A stretch of 64,000 nt of DNA, from the NCBI GenBank assembly GCA_964611525.1, contig CAZTAL010000101.1:1-64000 (forward strand), given 5' to 3'. The notes below the pieces were generated by a model. That model searched no databases. It was not told the origin of the DNA and saw nothing but the letters and a program-made list of their open reading frames with translations. Origin of the DNA: JAAYJR01 sp964611525 (GTDB lineage Bacteria > Bacteroidota > Bacteroidia > Bacteroidales > Prolixibacteraceae). Position numbers and translations under genes: made by a program. Below are positions 37,184-45,401 of this stretch, piece by piece (the stretch's first letter is position 1; each line of letters opens with the position of its first letter).

Positions 37184-37870
37184 ATGTTGGAGCGGTTAAA
37201 GGAACAAGTGTTTCAGGCGAATATTGATTTGTGGAAACACGGTCTAGTTATTTTTACATGGGGTAATGTCAGCGGTATTGACCGTGAAACCGGAATGATC
37301 GTTATTAAACCGAGCGGAGTTCCTTATGAAAAAATGAGGGTAGGGGACATGATTGTACTTGATCTCTACGGAAAAGTTATTGAAGGAAGTCTTAAACCTT
37401 CAAGCGATACACCTACTCATCTGGTGTTATACCGACAGTTTAAAAACATTGGAGGAATTGTTCATACTCATTCAGAATGGGCAACAAGTTGGGCGCAGGC
37501 CGGATTGAGCATTCCGCATCTGGGAACAACTCATGCAGATTATTTTTATGGCGAAATACCATGTACCCGGAAAATGACAAGTACGGAAATTTCCGGTAAT
37601 TATGAAATTGAGACGGGAAAAATTATTGTTGAATCATTCAGAAAAAGGAACCCCGATTTAGTACCGGGAGTACTGGTTAATAACCATGGTCCCTTTGCAT
37701 GGGGAAACGATCCGGATAATGCAGTTTTTAATGCCAGAGTATTGGAAGAAGTTGCTAAAATGGCTTATCATACCCTTATATTGAACCATCGCGCAACTAT
37801 GAGTCCGGCACTTCTGGAAAAACATTTCATGAGAAAGCATGGGAAAGATAGCTATTACGGACAGAAATAA
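37184..37870 (+). CDS. araD: L-ribulose-5-phosphate 4-epimerase
   Basis: A 228-residue class II aldolase-family epimerase interconverting L-ribulose 5-phosphate and D-xylulose 5-phosphate. Metal ligands are visible: Asp75 (PSSDTPTHL), His94 and His96 (GIVHTHSEWATSW) and His168 (VLVNNHGPF), all matching the AraD family pattern. SGVPYEKM and TWGNVSGID are the phosphate-loop segments. It is followed 17 bases later by araB, and together they handle the last two steps of L-arabinose use. L-arabinose isomerase is not adjacent. Confidence 0.93.
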   Translation: MLERLKEQVFQANIDLWKHGLVIFTWGNVSGIDRETGMIVIKPSGVPYEKMRVGDMIVLDLYGKVIEGSLKPSSDTPTHLVLYRQFKNIGGIVHTHSEWATSWAQAGLSIPHLGTTHADYFYGEIPCTRKMTSTEISGNYEIETGKIIVESFRKRNPDLVPGVLVNNHGPFAWGNDPDNAVFNARVLEEVAKMAYHTLILNHRATMSPALLEKHFMRKHGKDSYYGQK

Positions 37871-37887
37871 TTATAAATGTTAAATAT

Positions 37888-39555
37888 ATGGATGAAAAAT
37901 ATACAATAGGTCTGGATTTCGGGACTGATTCGGTACGTTCATTAATTGTGAATACAGAGACAGGAGAAGAGATATCAAGTTCTGTATTTAATTATCCGAG
38001 ATGGAAAAAAGGACTGTTCTGTGATGCGTCAGAAAACCGTTTCAGACAGCATCCGAGGGATTATCTTGAAGGATTGGAATATACTGTTGTCCAAGCTCTG
38101 AAGCAAGCGCCTGCCGGAGTTGCCGGGAAAGTATCAGGAATTTCTGTCGATACTACAGGATCAACACCTGTAGCAGTTGATATTAAAGGGACACCTTTAT
38201 CACTTACAGACGGTTTCGTGGAAAATCCCAATGCAATGTTCATTTTGTGGAAAGACCACACAGCTCTGAAAGAAGCGGAAGAGATTAATGAACTCGCTCA
38301 TAAATGGGATATTGATTATACTAAATATGAAGGCGGTATATATTCTTCTGAATGGTTTTGGGCTAAATTACTTCATGTTATCCGTGAAGACCCGGGTGTT
38401 TACCGTGCTGCTTATTCGTGGGTGGAGCATTGCGACTGGATTCCGGCTATACTCACCGGCAATGTGAATCCGAAAACCTTGAAACGAAGTCGCTGTGCTG
38501 CCGGTCATAAGGCTATGTGGCATAAAGAATTTGAGGGACTTCCCTCAGAAAAATTTCTTTCTAAACTGGATCCTATGTTATCGGGACTCCGCGAGCGGTT
38601 GTATAAAGAAACTTTTACCTGTGATGTTCCGGCCGGTACACTTACTACTTTTTGGGCAAAAAGATTAGGATTACCAGAATCGGTTGTAATTGGAACAGGT
38701 GCTTTTGATGCACATATAGGAGCGGTAGGAGCCGAAATAAAACCTTATTATTTATCTAAGGTCATGGGGACCTCCACCTGCGATATGCTTATAGCGCCTG
38801 AGGAGGCACTGGGAGATAAATTGGTCAAAGGTATTTGCGGACAAGTTGATGGTTCCATCGTTCCGGGACTGATCGGATTAGAAGCCGGTCAGTCAGCTTT
38901 TGGAGATATCTATAATTGGTTTAAGCAGTTACTTGAATGGCCACTGACTAATATTTTGCAGGAATCAAACTTAATAGATGAAAAAACTAAGAGAAAATTT
39001 ATTGATGATACATCGTCGGGTATCATTGCCAAACTCAGTGATGAAGCGGCAAAAATTCCTATAGAAGAGAGTGGAATAGTAGCACTCGACTGGATGAATG
39101 GCCGCCGTACTCCTGATGCTAATGCAGGATTAAAAGGTGCAATTACCGGTCTTAGCCTCGGATCGGATGCACCACGTATTTTCCGGGCTCTGGTAGAAGC
39201 CACTGCTTTTGGCTCAAAAGCAATCAATGACAGGTTTATCAAAGAAGGTGTAAGAATAGACGGAGTGATTGCACTTGGTGGCGTAGCTAAAAAGTCCCCT
39301 TTTGTCGTGCAAACAGTGGCTGATGTTTTAAATATGCCTATCAAAGTTGCCCGCTCGGAGCAATCCTGTGCTCTTGGTGCTGCAATGATGGCTGCCGTTG
39401 CTTCAGGGATATATACTACAACCTTTGATGCCCAAAATAAAATGGGAAGCGGGATCGAAACAGAATACCATCCCATCCCTGAAAATGTTGAAAAATATCA
39501 AAGGCTTTACGATAAATATTTAAAACTAGGGAAGTTTGTAGAATTTGATTATTGA
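37888..39555 (+). CDS. araB: Ribulokinase
   Basis: A 555-residue FGGY-family kinase of AraB type phosphorylating L-ribulose. N-terminal ATPase motif YTIGLDFGTDSVRSLIV and the segments GISVDTTGSTPVAVD, FILWKDHTALKEAEEIN and CDWIPAILTG are characteristic of AraB rather than xylulokinase. The C-terminal half has VMGTSTCDML, LEAGQSAFGDIYNW and ALGGVAKKSPFVVQTVADVL. Length is normal. It is downstream of araD in one transcription unit. araA, transporters and a regulator are not in the window. Confidence 0.95.
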   Translation: MDEKYTIGLDFGTDSVRSLIVNTETGEEISSSVFNYPRWKKGLFCDASENRFRQHPRDYLEGLEYTVVQALKQAPAGVAGKVSGISVDTTGSTPVAVDIKGTPLSLTDGFVENPNAMFILWKDHTALKEAEEINELAHKWDIDYTKYEGGIYSSEWFWAKLLHVIREDPGVYRAAYSWVEHCDWIPAILTGNVNPKTLKRSRCAAGHKAMWHKEFEGLPSEKFLSKLDPMLSGLRERLYKETFTCDVPAGTLTTFWAKRLGLPESVVIGTGAFDAHIGAVGAEIKPYYLSKVMGTSTCDMLIAPEEALGDKLVKGICGQVDGSIVPGLIGLEAGQSAFGDIYNWFKQLLEWPLTNILQESNLIDEKTKRKFIDDTSSGIIAKLSDEAAKIPIEESGIVALDWMNGRRTPDANAGLKGAITGLSLGSDAPRIFRALVEATAFGSKAINDRFIKEGVRIDGVIALGGVAKKSPFVVQTVADVLNMPIKVARSEQSCALGAAMMAAVASGIYTTTFDAQNKMGSGIETEYHPIPENVEKYQRLYDKYLKLGKFVEFDY

Positions 39556-39815
39556 TCTTTTAGGAATTATTTTTATAAGTATCCATTCGCTGTCGGGAAA
39601 TATATTATTATTAGCAGATAATAGGATAAAAAGTCCCATTAAGAAAACTCACTTATTTTGTGGTAAAAGTAAAAATAATAGGGATATAAATGTGATTAAA
39701 CGCATGCACATTACGTTGTCTGTAATTAAAAAACACCGTAACCAATTGATATGGTGCGTTTTAAATTTGTTTTCAAATAAATTAACAATAGATTTTCAAG
39801 TATCTTTTTGATTAG
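39556..39815. other. Gap between araB and the toxin-antitoxin pair
   Basis: About 260 bases. An open frame of 88 codons runs through it, but it has no recognisable domain, overlaps the araB end and lacks coding-like composition. I regard it as non-coding. Confidence 0.35.
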
Positions 39816-39834
39816 GTTACCAAAATTTGGTAAC
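39816..39834. promoter_or_regulatory. Operator palindrome of the ParDE module
   Basis: GTTACCAAAATTTGGTAAC is a perfect 19-base palindrome (9-base arms around a central A), 22 bases upstream of the antitoxin ATG. Position and symmetry fit autoregulation by a ribbon-helix-helix antitoxin. Confidence 0.7.
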
Positions 39835-39856
39835 TTTGAGATTAAAATACTATAAA

Positions 39857-40099
39857 ATGGGAAAAAATACATCAATATCTTTGGGCTCACACTTTGAGAA
39901 TTTTATAAGTTCATCTATTGCCTCTGGGAAGTATAGTTCTGCAAGTGAAGTTGTACGTTCAGCCTTAAGACTTTTGGAATCAGAAGAGAAAAAACTTAAA
40001 GAATTAAGAAACGCATTGATTGAAGGAGAAAATAGCGCAATGATTGAGAATTTTGATGCAAATAAACATCTTTCTGATTTACATCATAAATACTTATGA
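39857..40099 (+). CDS. ParD-like ribbon-helix-helix antitoxin
   Basis: 80 residues from ATG 39857. The N-terminal ribbon-helix-helix has SISLGSHFENFISSSIASGKYSSASEVVRSALRLLE, the classic ParD pattern (short beta strand, then two helices, with SASEVVRSALRLLE). The C-terminal tail is the toxin-binding part. An earlier in-frame ATG at 39827 would run through the operator palindrome and is unlikely. The stop overlaps the toxin start by four bases (ATGA). Confidence 0.92.
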   Translation: MGKNTSISLGSHFENFISSSIASGKYSSASEVVRSALRLLESEEKKLKELRNALIEGENSAMIENFDANKHLSDLHHKYL

Positions 40100-40404
40100 T
40101 TAAAAAATATCGGATAAGTGAAAAAGCTATTTCTGATTTGGAAAAAATATGGCTTTACACTTTAAACAAATGGTCAAGAGAACAGGCAGATAGATATCAC
40201 AATCTGATTATGGACGAGATTGAATATATAGTTGACAATTTTGATTTATGTCGAAAAATGGACTACGTTCGAGTTGGATATAAAATGTCAAAAGTTAAAT
40301 CGCATCTAATTTTCTGTAAGACGACAGAAGATAACATAATTGAAATCATAAGGATTTTACATCAAAATATGGATATTGAAAATCGACTTAAAGAGAATGA
40401 TTGA
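40096..40404 (+). CDS. ParE/RelE-superfamily toxin
   Basis: A 102-residue type II toxin. The N-terminal helix pair YRISEKAISDLEKIWLYTLNKWSREQADRYHNLI is typical of ParE (LxxIWxYt...w..ea..Y). The beta-sheet has YRVGYKMSKVKSHLIFC-like strands and the last strand is IIEIIRILHQNMDIENRL. ParE proteins poison DNA gyrase, whereas RelE relatives cut mRNA. Sequence favours ParE. It is translationally coupled to the antitoxin. Confidence 0.9.
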   Translation: MIKKYRISEKAISDLEKIWLYTLNKWSREQADRYHNLIMDEIEYIVDNFDLCRKMDYVRVGYKMSKVKSHLIFCKTTEDNIIEIIRILHQNMDIENRLKEND

Positions 40405-40572
40405 AAAAAAACTACACACAACTTCAGGGTAAAAATTTATTTTTACAGGATTACTATCCCGCTCTTAGCAAACACTCATTATATTTTTAAACTACTTTGA
40501 CCGTTTTTTAAAAAATGCCCATAATTTTATTAAAAAATTACCATTACTCCATTTTTATTAGAGTATAACAAA

Positions 40573-40689
40573 ATATTTTTAGCTGTTTTTGCAATTACAT
40601 TAACATATTCATGTTGGGCAACAACATTTATATATAATATGGGTAAGGATGGGAAATCCGGATATTCAAATAAGGAGGGTAATAAATGA
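40573..40689 (+). pseudogene. Decayed small lipoprotein-like frame
   Basis: An open frame running to the TGA at 40687-40689 encodes a signal-like stretch (NKIFLAVFAITLTYSC, from about 40573) with a possible lipobox Cys, then a short charged tail ending NKEGNK. There is no ATG at the right place: GTATAAC stands where ATGAAC would be expected. Its TGA overlaps the ATG of the next frame. It may be the remnant of a small lipoprotein gene. This reading is tentative. Confidence 0.3.
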
Positions 40690-40897
40690 AGATTTTTAGG
40701 ACAAAATATAAAAAGGAACTTTTATTGAGCTTTTTGCTGATCATTACTACGCCCCTGATAGCTTTTTTTGCTATAATCTCGGGAAATATTCAAATTTTTC
40801 GGATACTCTGGAAGGTACATTAAATCAGTATTTACCGGTATCACCTGTTTTTTTGATAGCCGGGATTATAGTTGCCAGGTATTTTATAAAGCGTTAA
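40686..40897 (+). pseudogene. Small two-helix membrane protein with a frameshift in a T7 run
   Basis: ATG 40686 follows a strong Shine-Dalgarno AAGGAGG (40672-40678), unusual in Bacteroidota. The frame gives a basic N-terminus and a membrane helix (LLLSFLLIITTPLIAFF), then runs to an early stop at 40821. From the T7 run (40763-40769), the frame shifted by one base continues with CYNLGKYSNFSDTLEGTLNQ and a second membrane helix (VSPVFLIAGIIVARYF) ending KR at 40897. One extra T would restore a 70-residue protein. Either the gene is broken or the run is a sequencing error. Its 3' end overlaps the convergent gene by 14 bases. Confidence 0.5.
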
Positions 40898-41096
40898 ACA
40901 TACCTGTTTCTTCGATTATCACCGGATAGCCTTCCAGTTTTTCGGGGATTCTATTTATCAATTCCTCTGAAAGTCTGGTGACAAAAATTTTAATGCATGG
41001 TTTTTTGTTGCAAACACCTTCTCCTGTGCCGGCTATTCCGGGAATACCCATTAACTCATCAGTGTGTTTTTTGAGCACTTGTTCTATCGTGTTCAT
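40884..41096 (-). CDS. Stand-alone NAL1-protease N-terminal-like domain
   Basis: 70 residues from ATG 41096 (MNTIEQ). An upstream ATG at 41138 adds a poorly supported leader. The pattern of a helix, GIPGIAGTGEGV, a CIKIFV strand, IPEKLEGYPV and the ending ETGMFNAL parallels residues 48-130 of the neighbouring protease (VVGTGTGV, VIVVYTL, LPAFIENIKVVPKVTGMFKAY). It therefore looks like a free copy of the protease's N-terminal domain. It has no signal peptide, so it is probably cytosolic. Function is unknown; an inhibitor or chaperone of such proteases is one possibility. Confidence 0.65.
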   Translation of the reverse strand: MNTIEQVLKKHTDELMGIPGIAGTGEGVCNKKPCIKIFVTRLSEELINRIPEKLEGYPVIIEETGMFNAL

Positions 41097-41284
41097 TTTA
41101 TTTATAATAATACTTTCGTACCAAATCCTTTCTATCATGATAAGACAAGGTGCGAAAGTATTGTGGAAATTTTATTCTATAAAATTTTATTTAATACCCC
41201 GACTTTTGGTTCGGAAATTTATACGTTTATATAGCTAACTCCATGTGATATTTCAGGTCACTGCCTTGAAGTAATTTTTTATTA

Positions 41285-42922
41285 TTAAGGAGTTACAGTA
41301 AAACCATTTTCCAAAACGGCAGAAGAACCATCAGGATTTGTCACACGAACATCCCAGTAACGGTCTTTCGGCGGTCCGCCGCTTTTAAAAGTGAGGGTAG
41401 CTGTAATTTGTATTCCGTCTGTAGTGACATCAGTAATAGTTATAGCCGGAGCAGGGCCATCCCCATTTTCAAGAGCTACCGTAACGCCTGATGCAAATCC
41501 TGATCCATATATTGTCACATCTACCGAAGTTCCGGTTTGGGCGGATCCTGGAACAATTTCTGTTATGGTAATTCCGGCAGTCTGTCCGCTTACAGTAATA
41601 TATTCCGAAGCTATATCTGTAGCACCGTCATCATCGGTTACTGTAAGAGTTACCTTATAAGTTCCGTCTGAAGCATAAGTGTGACTCGGATTCTGAGCAG
41701 TCGAAGTACTTCCATCCCCGAAATTCCAGCTCCAGGAAATGATAGAACCATCAGAGTCGGTGCTTTGGTCTGTAAAATTAACAGTCAACTCTGTTACAGA
41801 ATAGGTGAAGTCCGCTGTCGGTGGAGAATTCACAGTACCACCGGTTCCGTCATCAATAGTGACCTCAAATCTTGACAGGATTGGATCTATCGGACAGGCA
41901 ATAGTTCTTTCCGTGCTTCCTGCAAATAAAAGTCCCACCGGATTATTACTATCATCCGTTACAATAAGAGATCCCGAATCACCGCCGTCACTGAAAGTAC
42001 CGGGAGTTATCGAAATTTGATCTACGAAATGGGCCAATTTAACACACTTGAACGGACCCCGACTTTGATAACATACATCAACAGTAACATTTATTTCTGC
42101 TATTTCTCCCTGCGTCAAGCCTGTTGTACGTCCGTATTTCTGAACTATTTGTCCCACTTCTGCTGATGAAATAGTTGTCGCAGAAGGAGTTCCATATCCA
42201 TCATCCACTGTAGAGTAATCCAGAGTAGTTGAGTAACATAGCGCTATTGCAGCATCCATAATGTTATTTTCAGAAAAACTAATGGGTTCATAATCGTAAA
42301 GTGTGCCAATTGCATCTTCAGGATCACTACCACCGTCAGATGGCCCTGGCTGCAAAACATTATCTCCGTCAGATGCTTCGTTGCTGTTGGCATAAACATG
42401 ATTATTGCTTAGTGCATAAACATTACCTGCATCATCTTTAACCCTGCAACCAATAGTACCCGCAGTAATGTCGGGGTGACCGGTTGAAACACCAATAGGT
42501 ACAGGTCGTTCAAATCTGGCGGTAGGATCTGTGTATGCTTTGAACATACCGGTAACCTTTGGTACTACCTTTATATTTTCAATAAAAGCCGGTAAAGCAG
42601 TTGGCTTATTTCCCCTGCCTATATTTTCAAGAGGCATATCAGAGATCTGCTCAACATCTGAAAGAGTATAAACCACGATAACAGGATTGCCCTTTTCGTC
42701 GACGCCGGTTCCTGTTCCTACAACCTCAGGATTTCTGAAAAAAGCTTCAGTAACTTTATCCTGAATCTCCATTACGGATTGTATTTTTTCTATGGCAATG
42801 GTTAAACCCGGTGGCTGATCCCATTGCATTGGTTCTAAAGAGGGATCGAAAGGTTCATTACAAGTCTGGAAAACTGTAATAAAAAAAGAAAGAAAGAGAA
42901 GTCTAAGCAACAAATTTTTCAT
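41285..42922 (-). CDS. NAL1-like trypsin-fold lipoprotein protease with PKD and IPT/TIG domains
   Basis: A 545-residue lipoprotein (lipobox ending FQTC, Cys21). An N-terminal domain (45-130) precedes a chymotrypsin-fold protease with His175 (ALSNNHVYAN), Asp223 (NNIMDAAIAL) and Ser317 (GGDSGSLIV), a complete triad. NAL1-like proteases from plants and bacteria share the VGTGxGV...GHPDITAGTIGCRVKD layout. A PKD domain follows (about 363-450, WSWNFGDGSTSTAQNPSHTY), then an IPT/TIG-like domain (about 453-545). The architecture fits a surface or secreted protease. A second copy of its N-terminal domain lies 190 bases downstream. Confidence 0.82.
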   Translation of the reverse strand: MKNLLLRLLFLSFFITVFQTCNEPFDPSLEPMQWDQPPGLTIAIEKIQSVMEIQDKVTEAFFRNPEVVGTGTGVDEKGNPVIVVYTLSDVEQISDMPLENIGRGNKPTALPAFIENIKVVPKVTGMFKAYTDPTARFERPVPIGVSTGHPDITAGTIGCRVKDDAGNVYALSNNHVYANSNEASDGDNVLQPGPSDGGSDPEDAIGTLYDYEPISFSENNIMDAAIALCYSTTLDYSTVDDGYGTPSATTISSAEVGQIVQKYGRTTGLTQGEIAEINVTVDVCYQSRGPFKCVKLAHFVDQISITPGTFSDGGDSGSLIVTDDSNNPVGLLFAGSTERTIACPIDPILSRFEVTIDDGTGGTVNSPPTADFTYSVTELTVNFTDQSTDSDGSIISWSWNFGDGSTSTAQNPSHTYASDGTYKVTLTVTDDDGATDIASEYITVSGQTAGITITEIVPGSAQTGTSVDVTIYGSGFASGVTVALENGDGPAPAITITDVTTDGIQITATLTFKSGGPPKDRYWDVRVTNPDGSSAVLENGFTVTP

Positions 42923-43008
42923 TTTTCCGGAATTTTTATTTAATAATGCAAATTCCGAAAAAATTTCTTAAAAAGAAATGTTTTTAAAATATAATTTTAG
43001 CTTAAATG

Positions 43009-43959
43009 TTATACCTGACCCATTAAAAATTTGGTAACGGCAGTTTCAATTCTGTCGCTAAGCTCTGAAGTATCTGATTTTCTGAATCTTTCACCCGTAA
43101 TATGTTCATAAAGTTCGATATACCTTTCAGATACAGAATTTACAAATTCGTCTGTCATTTTGGGGACTTCCTGATCTTCCTGGCCATGAAATCCATTTTC
43201 TATGAGCCATTCACGGACGAATTCCTTGGATAATTGTTTTTGTTTTTCTCCGGCAGCCTGCCTTTCTTCATATCCTTCAGAATAAAAATAGCGTGAAGAA
43301 TCAGGGGTATGTATTTCGTCTATCAGGTAGATTTCCCCGTCTCTTTCCCCAAATTCATATTTGGTATCGACAAGTATCAACCCTTTTTTTGCGGCCATTT
43401 CCGTACCTCTCTGAAAAAGTTGAAAGGTATAATCCTCAAGTCTTTTGTATTTATCCTTGCTAACAAGTCCACCGGCAATTACTTCTTCCATGGTTATATC
43501 TTCATCGTGTCCTTCTTTGGCTTTGGTAGTAGGAGTAATGATAGGTTCCGGCAACTTTTGGTTTTCCGCCAAACCTTCGGGAAGCGGCACTCCGCAAAGA
43601 ATGCGTTTCCCTGCTTTGTATTCCCGCCAGGCATGCCCTGAAAGATAATTGCGTATTACCATCTCCACCTTATAAGGATCACATATATGTCCTAATGTAA
43701 CATTGGGATCAGGAGAATCTATTTTCCAGTTAGGAACTATATCAGAGGTAGCATCAAGAAATGTGCTGGCAATCTGGTTTAAAACCTGGCCTTTATAAGG
43801 AATACCTCTCGGCAAAACTACGTCGAATGCAGATATACGGTCAGTGGCAACCATAACAAGCATATCATCATTTATATTATAAACATCACGGACTTTTCCA
43901 TGATATACACTTTTTTGTCTTGGAAAATGAAAATCTGTTTTTGTTAATGCCTGGTCCAT
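43009..43959 (-). CDS. purC: Phosphoribosylaminoimidazole-succinocarboxamide synthase
   Basis: A 316-residue SAICAR synthetase of the longer type, adding aspartate to CAIR in purine synthesis. Motifs include HGKVRDVYNINDDMLVMVATDRISAFD (ATP-binding N-lobe), RNYLSGHAWREY and GLILVDTKYEFG with DEIHTPDSSRYF. It is downstream of phoH on the same strand, separated by about 300 bases that hold a possible promoter of its own. Confidence 0.96.
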   Translation of the reverse strand: MDQALTKTDFHFPRQKSVYHGKVRDVYNINDDMLVMVATDRISAFDVVLPRGIPYKGQVLNQIASTFLDATSDIVPNWKIDSPDPNVTLGHICDPYKVEMVIRNYLSGHAWREYKAGKRILCGVPLPEGLAENQKLPEPIITPTTKAKEGHDEDITMEEVIAGGLVSKDKYKRLEDYTFQLFQRGTEMAAKKGLILVDTKYEFGERDGEIYLIDEIHTPDSSRYFYSEGYEERQAAGEKQKQLSKEFVREWLIENGFHGQEDQEVPKMTDEFVNSVSERYIELYEHITGERFRKSDTSELSDRIETAVTKFLMGQV

Positions 43960-44261
43960 GTTTTTATTCTTTATTTATTAGGAACAATAATAGAGTCCAA
44001 AAAGTTTTCATGGTTCAAATATAAATAACTTTAATTTATTCATTGATACTTTATTTATTGAATTATCCATCATTTGGCAACAATTTATTGCCTATAATTA
44101 CTCAGTTTAAAACAGAAGGGATGAAATAGAATCAGAATAATGGACAAATGTTATTAATTGATTAATCCGCCCATTAAGTCTGGTAACTTCCTTTTGCTTT
44201 TCACCAGTATAGTCATGCACGAATGTTGGTTTATTTCTGATCTGCCCCGGTTTTGTGATTT
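43960..44261. other. Gap between phoH and purC
   Basis: About 300 AT-rich bases. Minus-strand TATATTTG (44016-44023) is a -7-like box 57 bases before the purC start, so purC may have its own promoter. No gene is visible. Confidence 0.4.
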
Positions 44262-45272
44262 TTATTCTATGGAATTATTTTTTTCATCATTATTTTCTTT
44301 ATTCGCCTTGTCTTTTAACTCTTTCTTTTCTTCATAATAATTTTCATAGGCCTGTACAATATCCCTGACTAATTTATGGCGAACAATATCAAATTTATTA
44401 AACCGGACAACTGAAATTGATTTAATATCTTTGAGAAGTCCTAAAGCAAAAAGCAGTCCTGAATTACTTCGCTTAGGAAGGTCGATCTGGGTAATATCAC
44501 CGGTTACTATGAATTTTGCATGCAGGCCCATCCTCGTAAGAAACATTTTTAATTGATTGACTGTAGTATTCTGGGCTTCGTCAAGTATTACAAAGGCATT
44601 GTTGAGAGTTCGTCCCCGCATGAACGCTAATGGTGCGATTTGTATAATGCCGTCTCTTATGAAATCTTCAAGTTTACGCGGAGGAATCATATCCAGTAGT
44701 GCATCATAAAGCGGTTGCAGGTAAGGATCAATTTTTTCCTTAAGATCGCCCGGCAAAAATCCCAGATTCTCTCCGGCTTCAACAGCGGGACGACTGAGGA
44801 TTATCCGTTTTATTTCCCTGTTTTTAAGGGCTTTTACAGCAAGGGCAATGGCAGTATAAGTTTTACCCGTACCGGCAGGGCCGATAGCAAATATTAAATC
44901 GTTTCTGATACTTTCTTCTTCAAGGGCACGTTGGTTTGGGGTTCTTGCACGAATAGGCCTTCCACTGTTTCCGAAAACGATAATATCTTTATCTGCTGCC
45001 ACTTCTTCTTCCATGACAGAGATACCCTTTGAAAAGATCTGGAGAATTGTTTCTTCGGTTAATACGTTATAGTGTAAATAGTGGTCTAATAACAGTGCAA
45101 ATTTTTTTTCGAAGTTGCTGATTAATTTATCTTCGCCCTTTATATACAGTGAATTACCGCGAGCTGTAATTTTCAGTTTAGGATATAAATTTTTTATGAG
45201 GTCTATTTTTGCATTGTTGATTCCAAAAAAATCTAACGGATCAATGCCTTCCAAATAAATTTGTTTTTCCAA
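44262..45272 (-). CDS. PhoH family ATPase (PhoH-like, YbeZ type)
   Basis: A 336-residue protein with an N-terminal KH-like RNA-binding region (about 1-90) and a P-loop ATPase. Walker A GPAGTGKT is at 131-138, Walker B LDEAQN near 230, with SRPAVEAGENLGFLPGDL and FIVTGDITQIDLPK as family hallmarks. Members partner with the endoribonuclease YbeY in rRNA and RNA handling. The charged C-terminal tail (about 310-336) is low-complexity. It is divergent from mazG, with both -7 boxes visible in the 130-base gap. Confidence 0.92.
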   Translation of the reverse strand: MEKQIYLEGIDPLDFFGINNAKIDLIKNLYPKLKITARGNSLYIKGEDKLISNFEKKFALLLDHYLHYNVLTEETILQIFSKGISVMEEEVAADKDIIVFGNSGRPIRARTPNQRALEEESIRNDLIFAIGPAGTGKTYTAIALAVKALKNREIKRIILSRPAVEAGENLGFLPGDLKEKIDPYLQPLYDALLDMIPPRKLEDFIRDGIIQIAPLAFMRGRTLNNAFVILDEAQNTTVNQLKMFLTRMGLHAKFIVTGDITQIDLPKRSNSGLLFALGLLKDIKSISVVRFNKFDIVRHKLVRDIVQAYENYYEEKKELKDKANKENNDEKNNSIE

Positions 45273-45299
45273 TTCGATATTTTAAATATTTATTCACTT

Positions 45300-45331
45300 C
45301 AAAATTACATTCATTATAATAGTTGACCAAC
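45300..45331 (-). promoter_or_regulatory. Putative promoter of phoH
   Basis: On the minus strand, -7 box TAATTTTG (45300-45307) and -33-like GTTG (45328-45331) are separated by 20 bases, close to the Bacteroidota TTTG / TAnnTTTG arrangement, 27 bases upstream of the start codon at 45272. Confidence 0.5.
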
Positions 45332-45347
45332 TAATTTTTAAAAAAGG

Positions 45348-45378
45348 TTTATAAACCAACGTAGATTATTTAATTTTG
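45348..45378 (+). promoter_or_regulatory. Putative promoter of mazG
   Basis: -33-like TTTA (45348-45351) and -7 box TAATTTTG (45371-45378) with a 19-base spacer, 23 bases before the mazG ATG. Three of four -33 positions and all fixed -7 positions fit the Bacteroidota consensus. Confidence 0.55.
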
Positions 45379-45401
45379 TCAATTCTAAAAAAAATATATC
45401 C

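Noticed and set aside
39545..39811. Open frame of 88 codons between araB and ParD
   Set aside because: It overlaps the end of araB, has no domain or signal peptide and looks like low-complexity AT translation. The toxin-antitoxin operator starts right after it.
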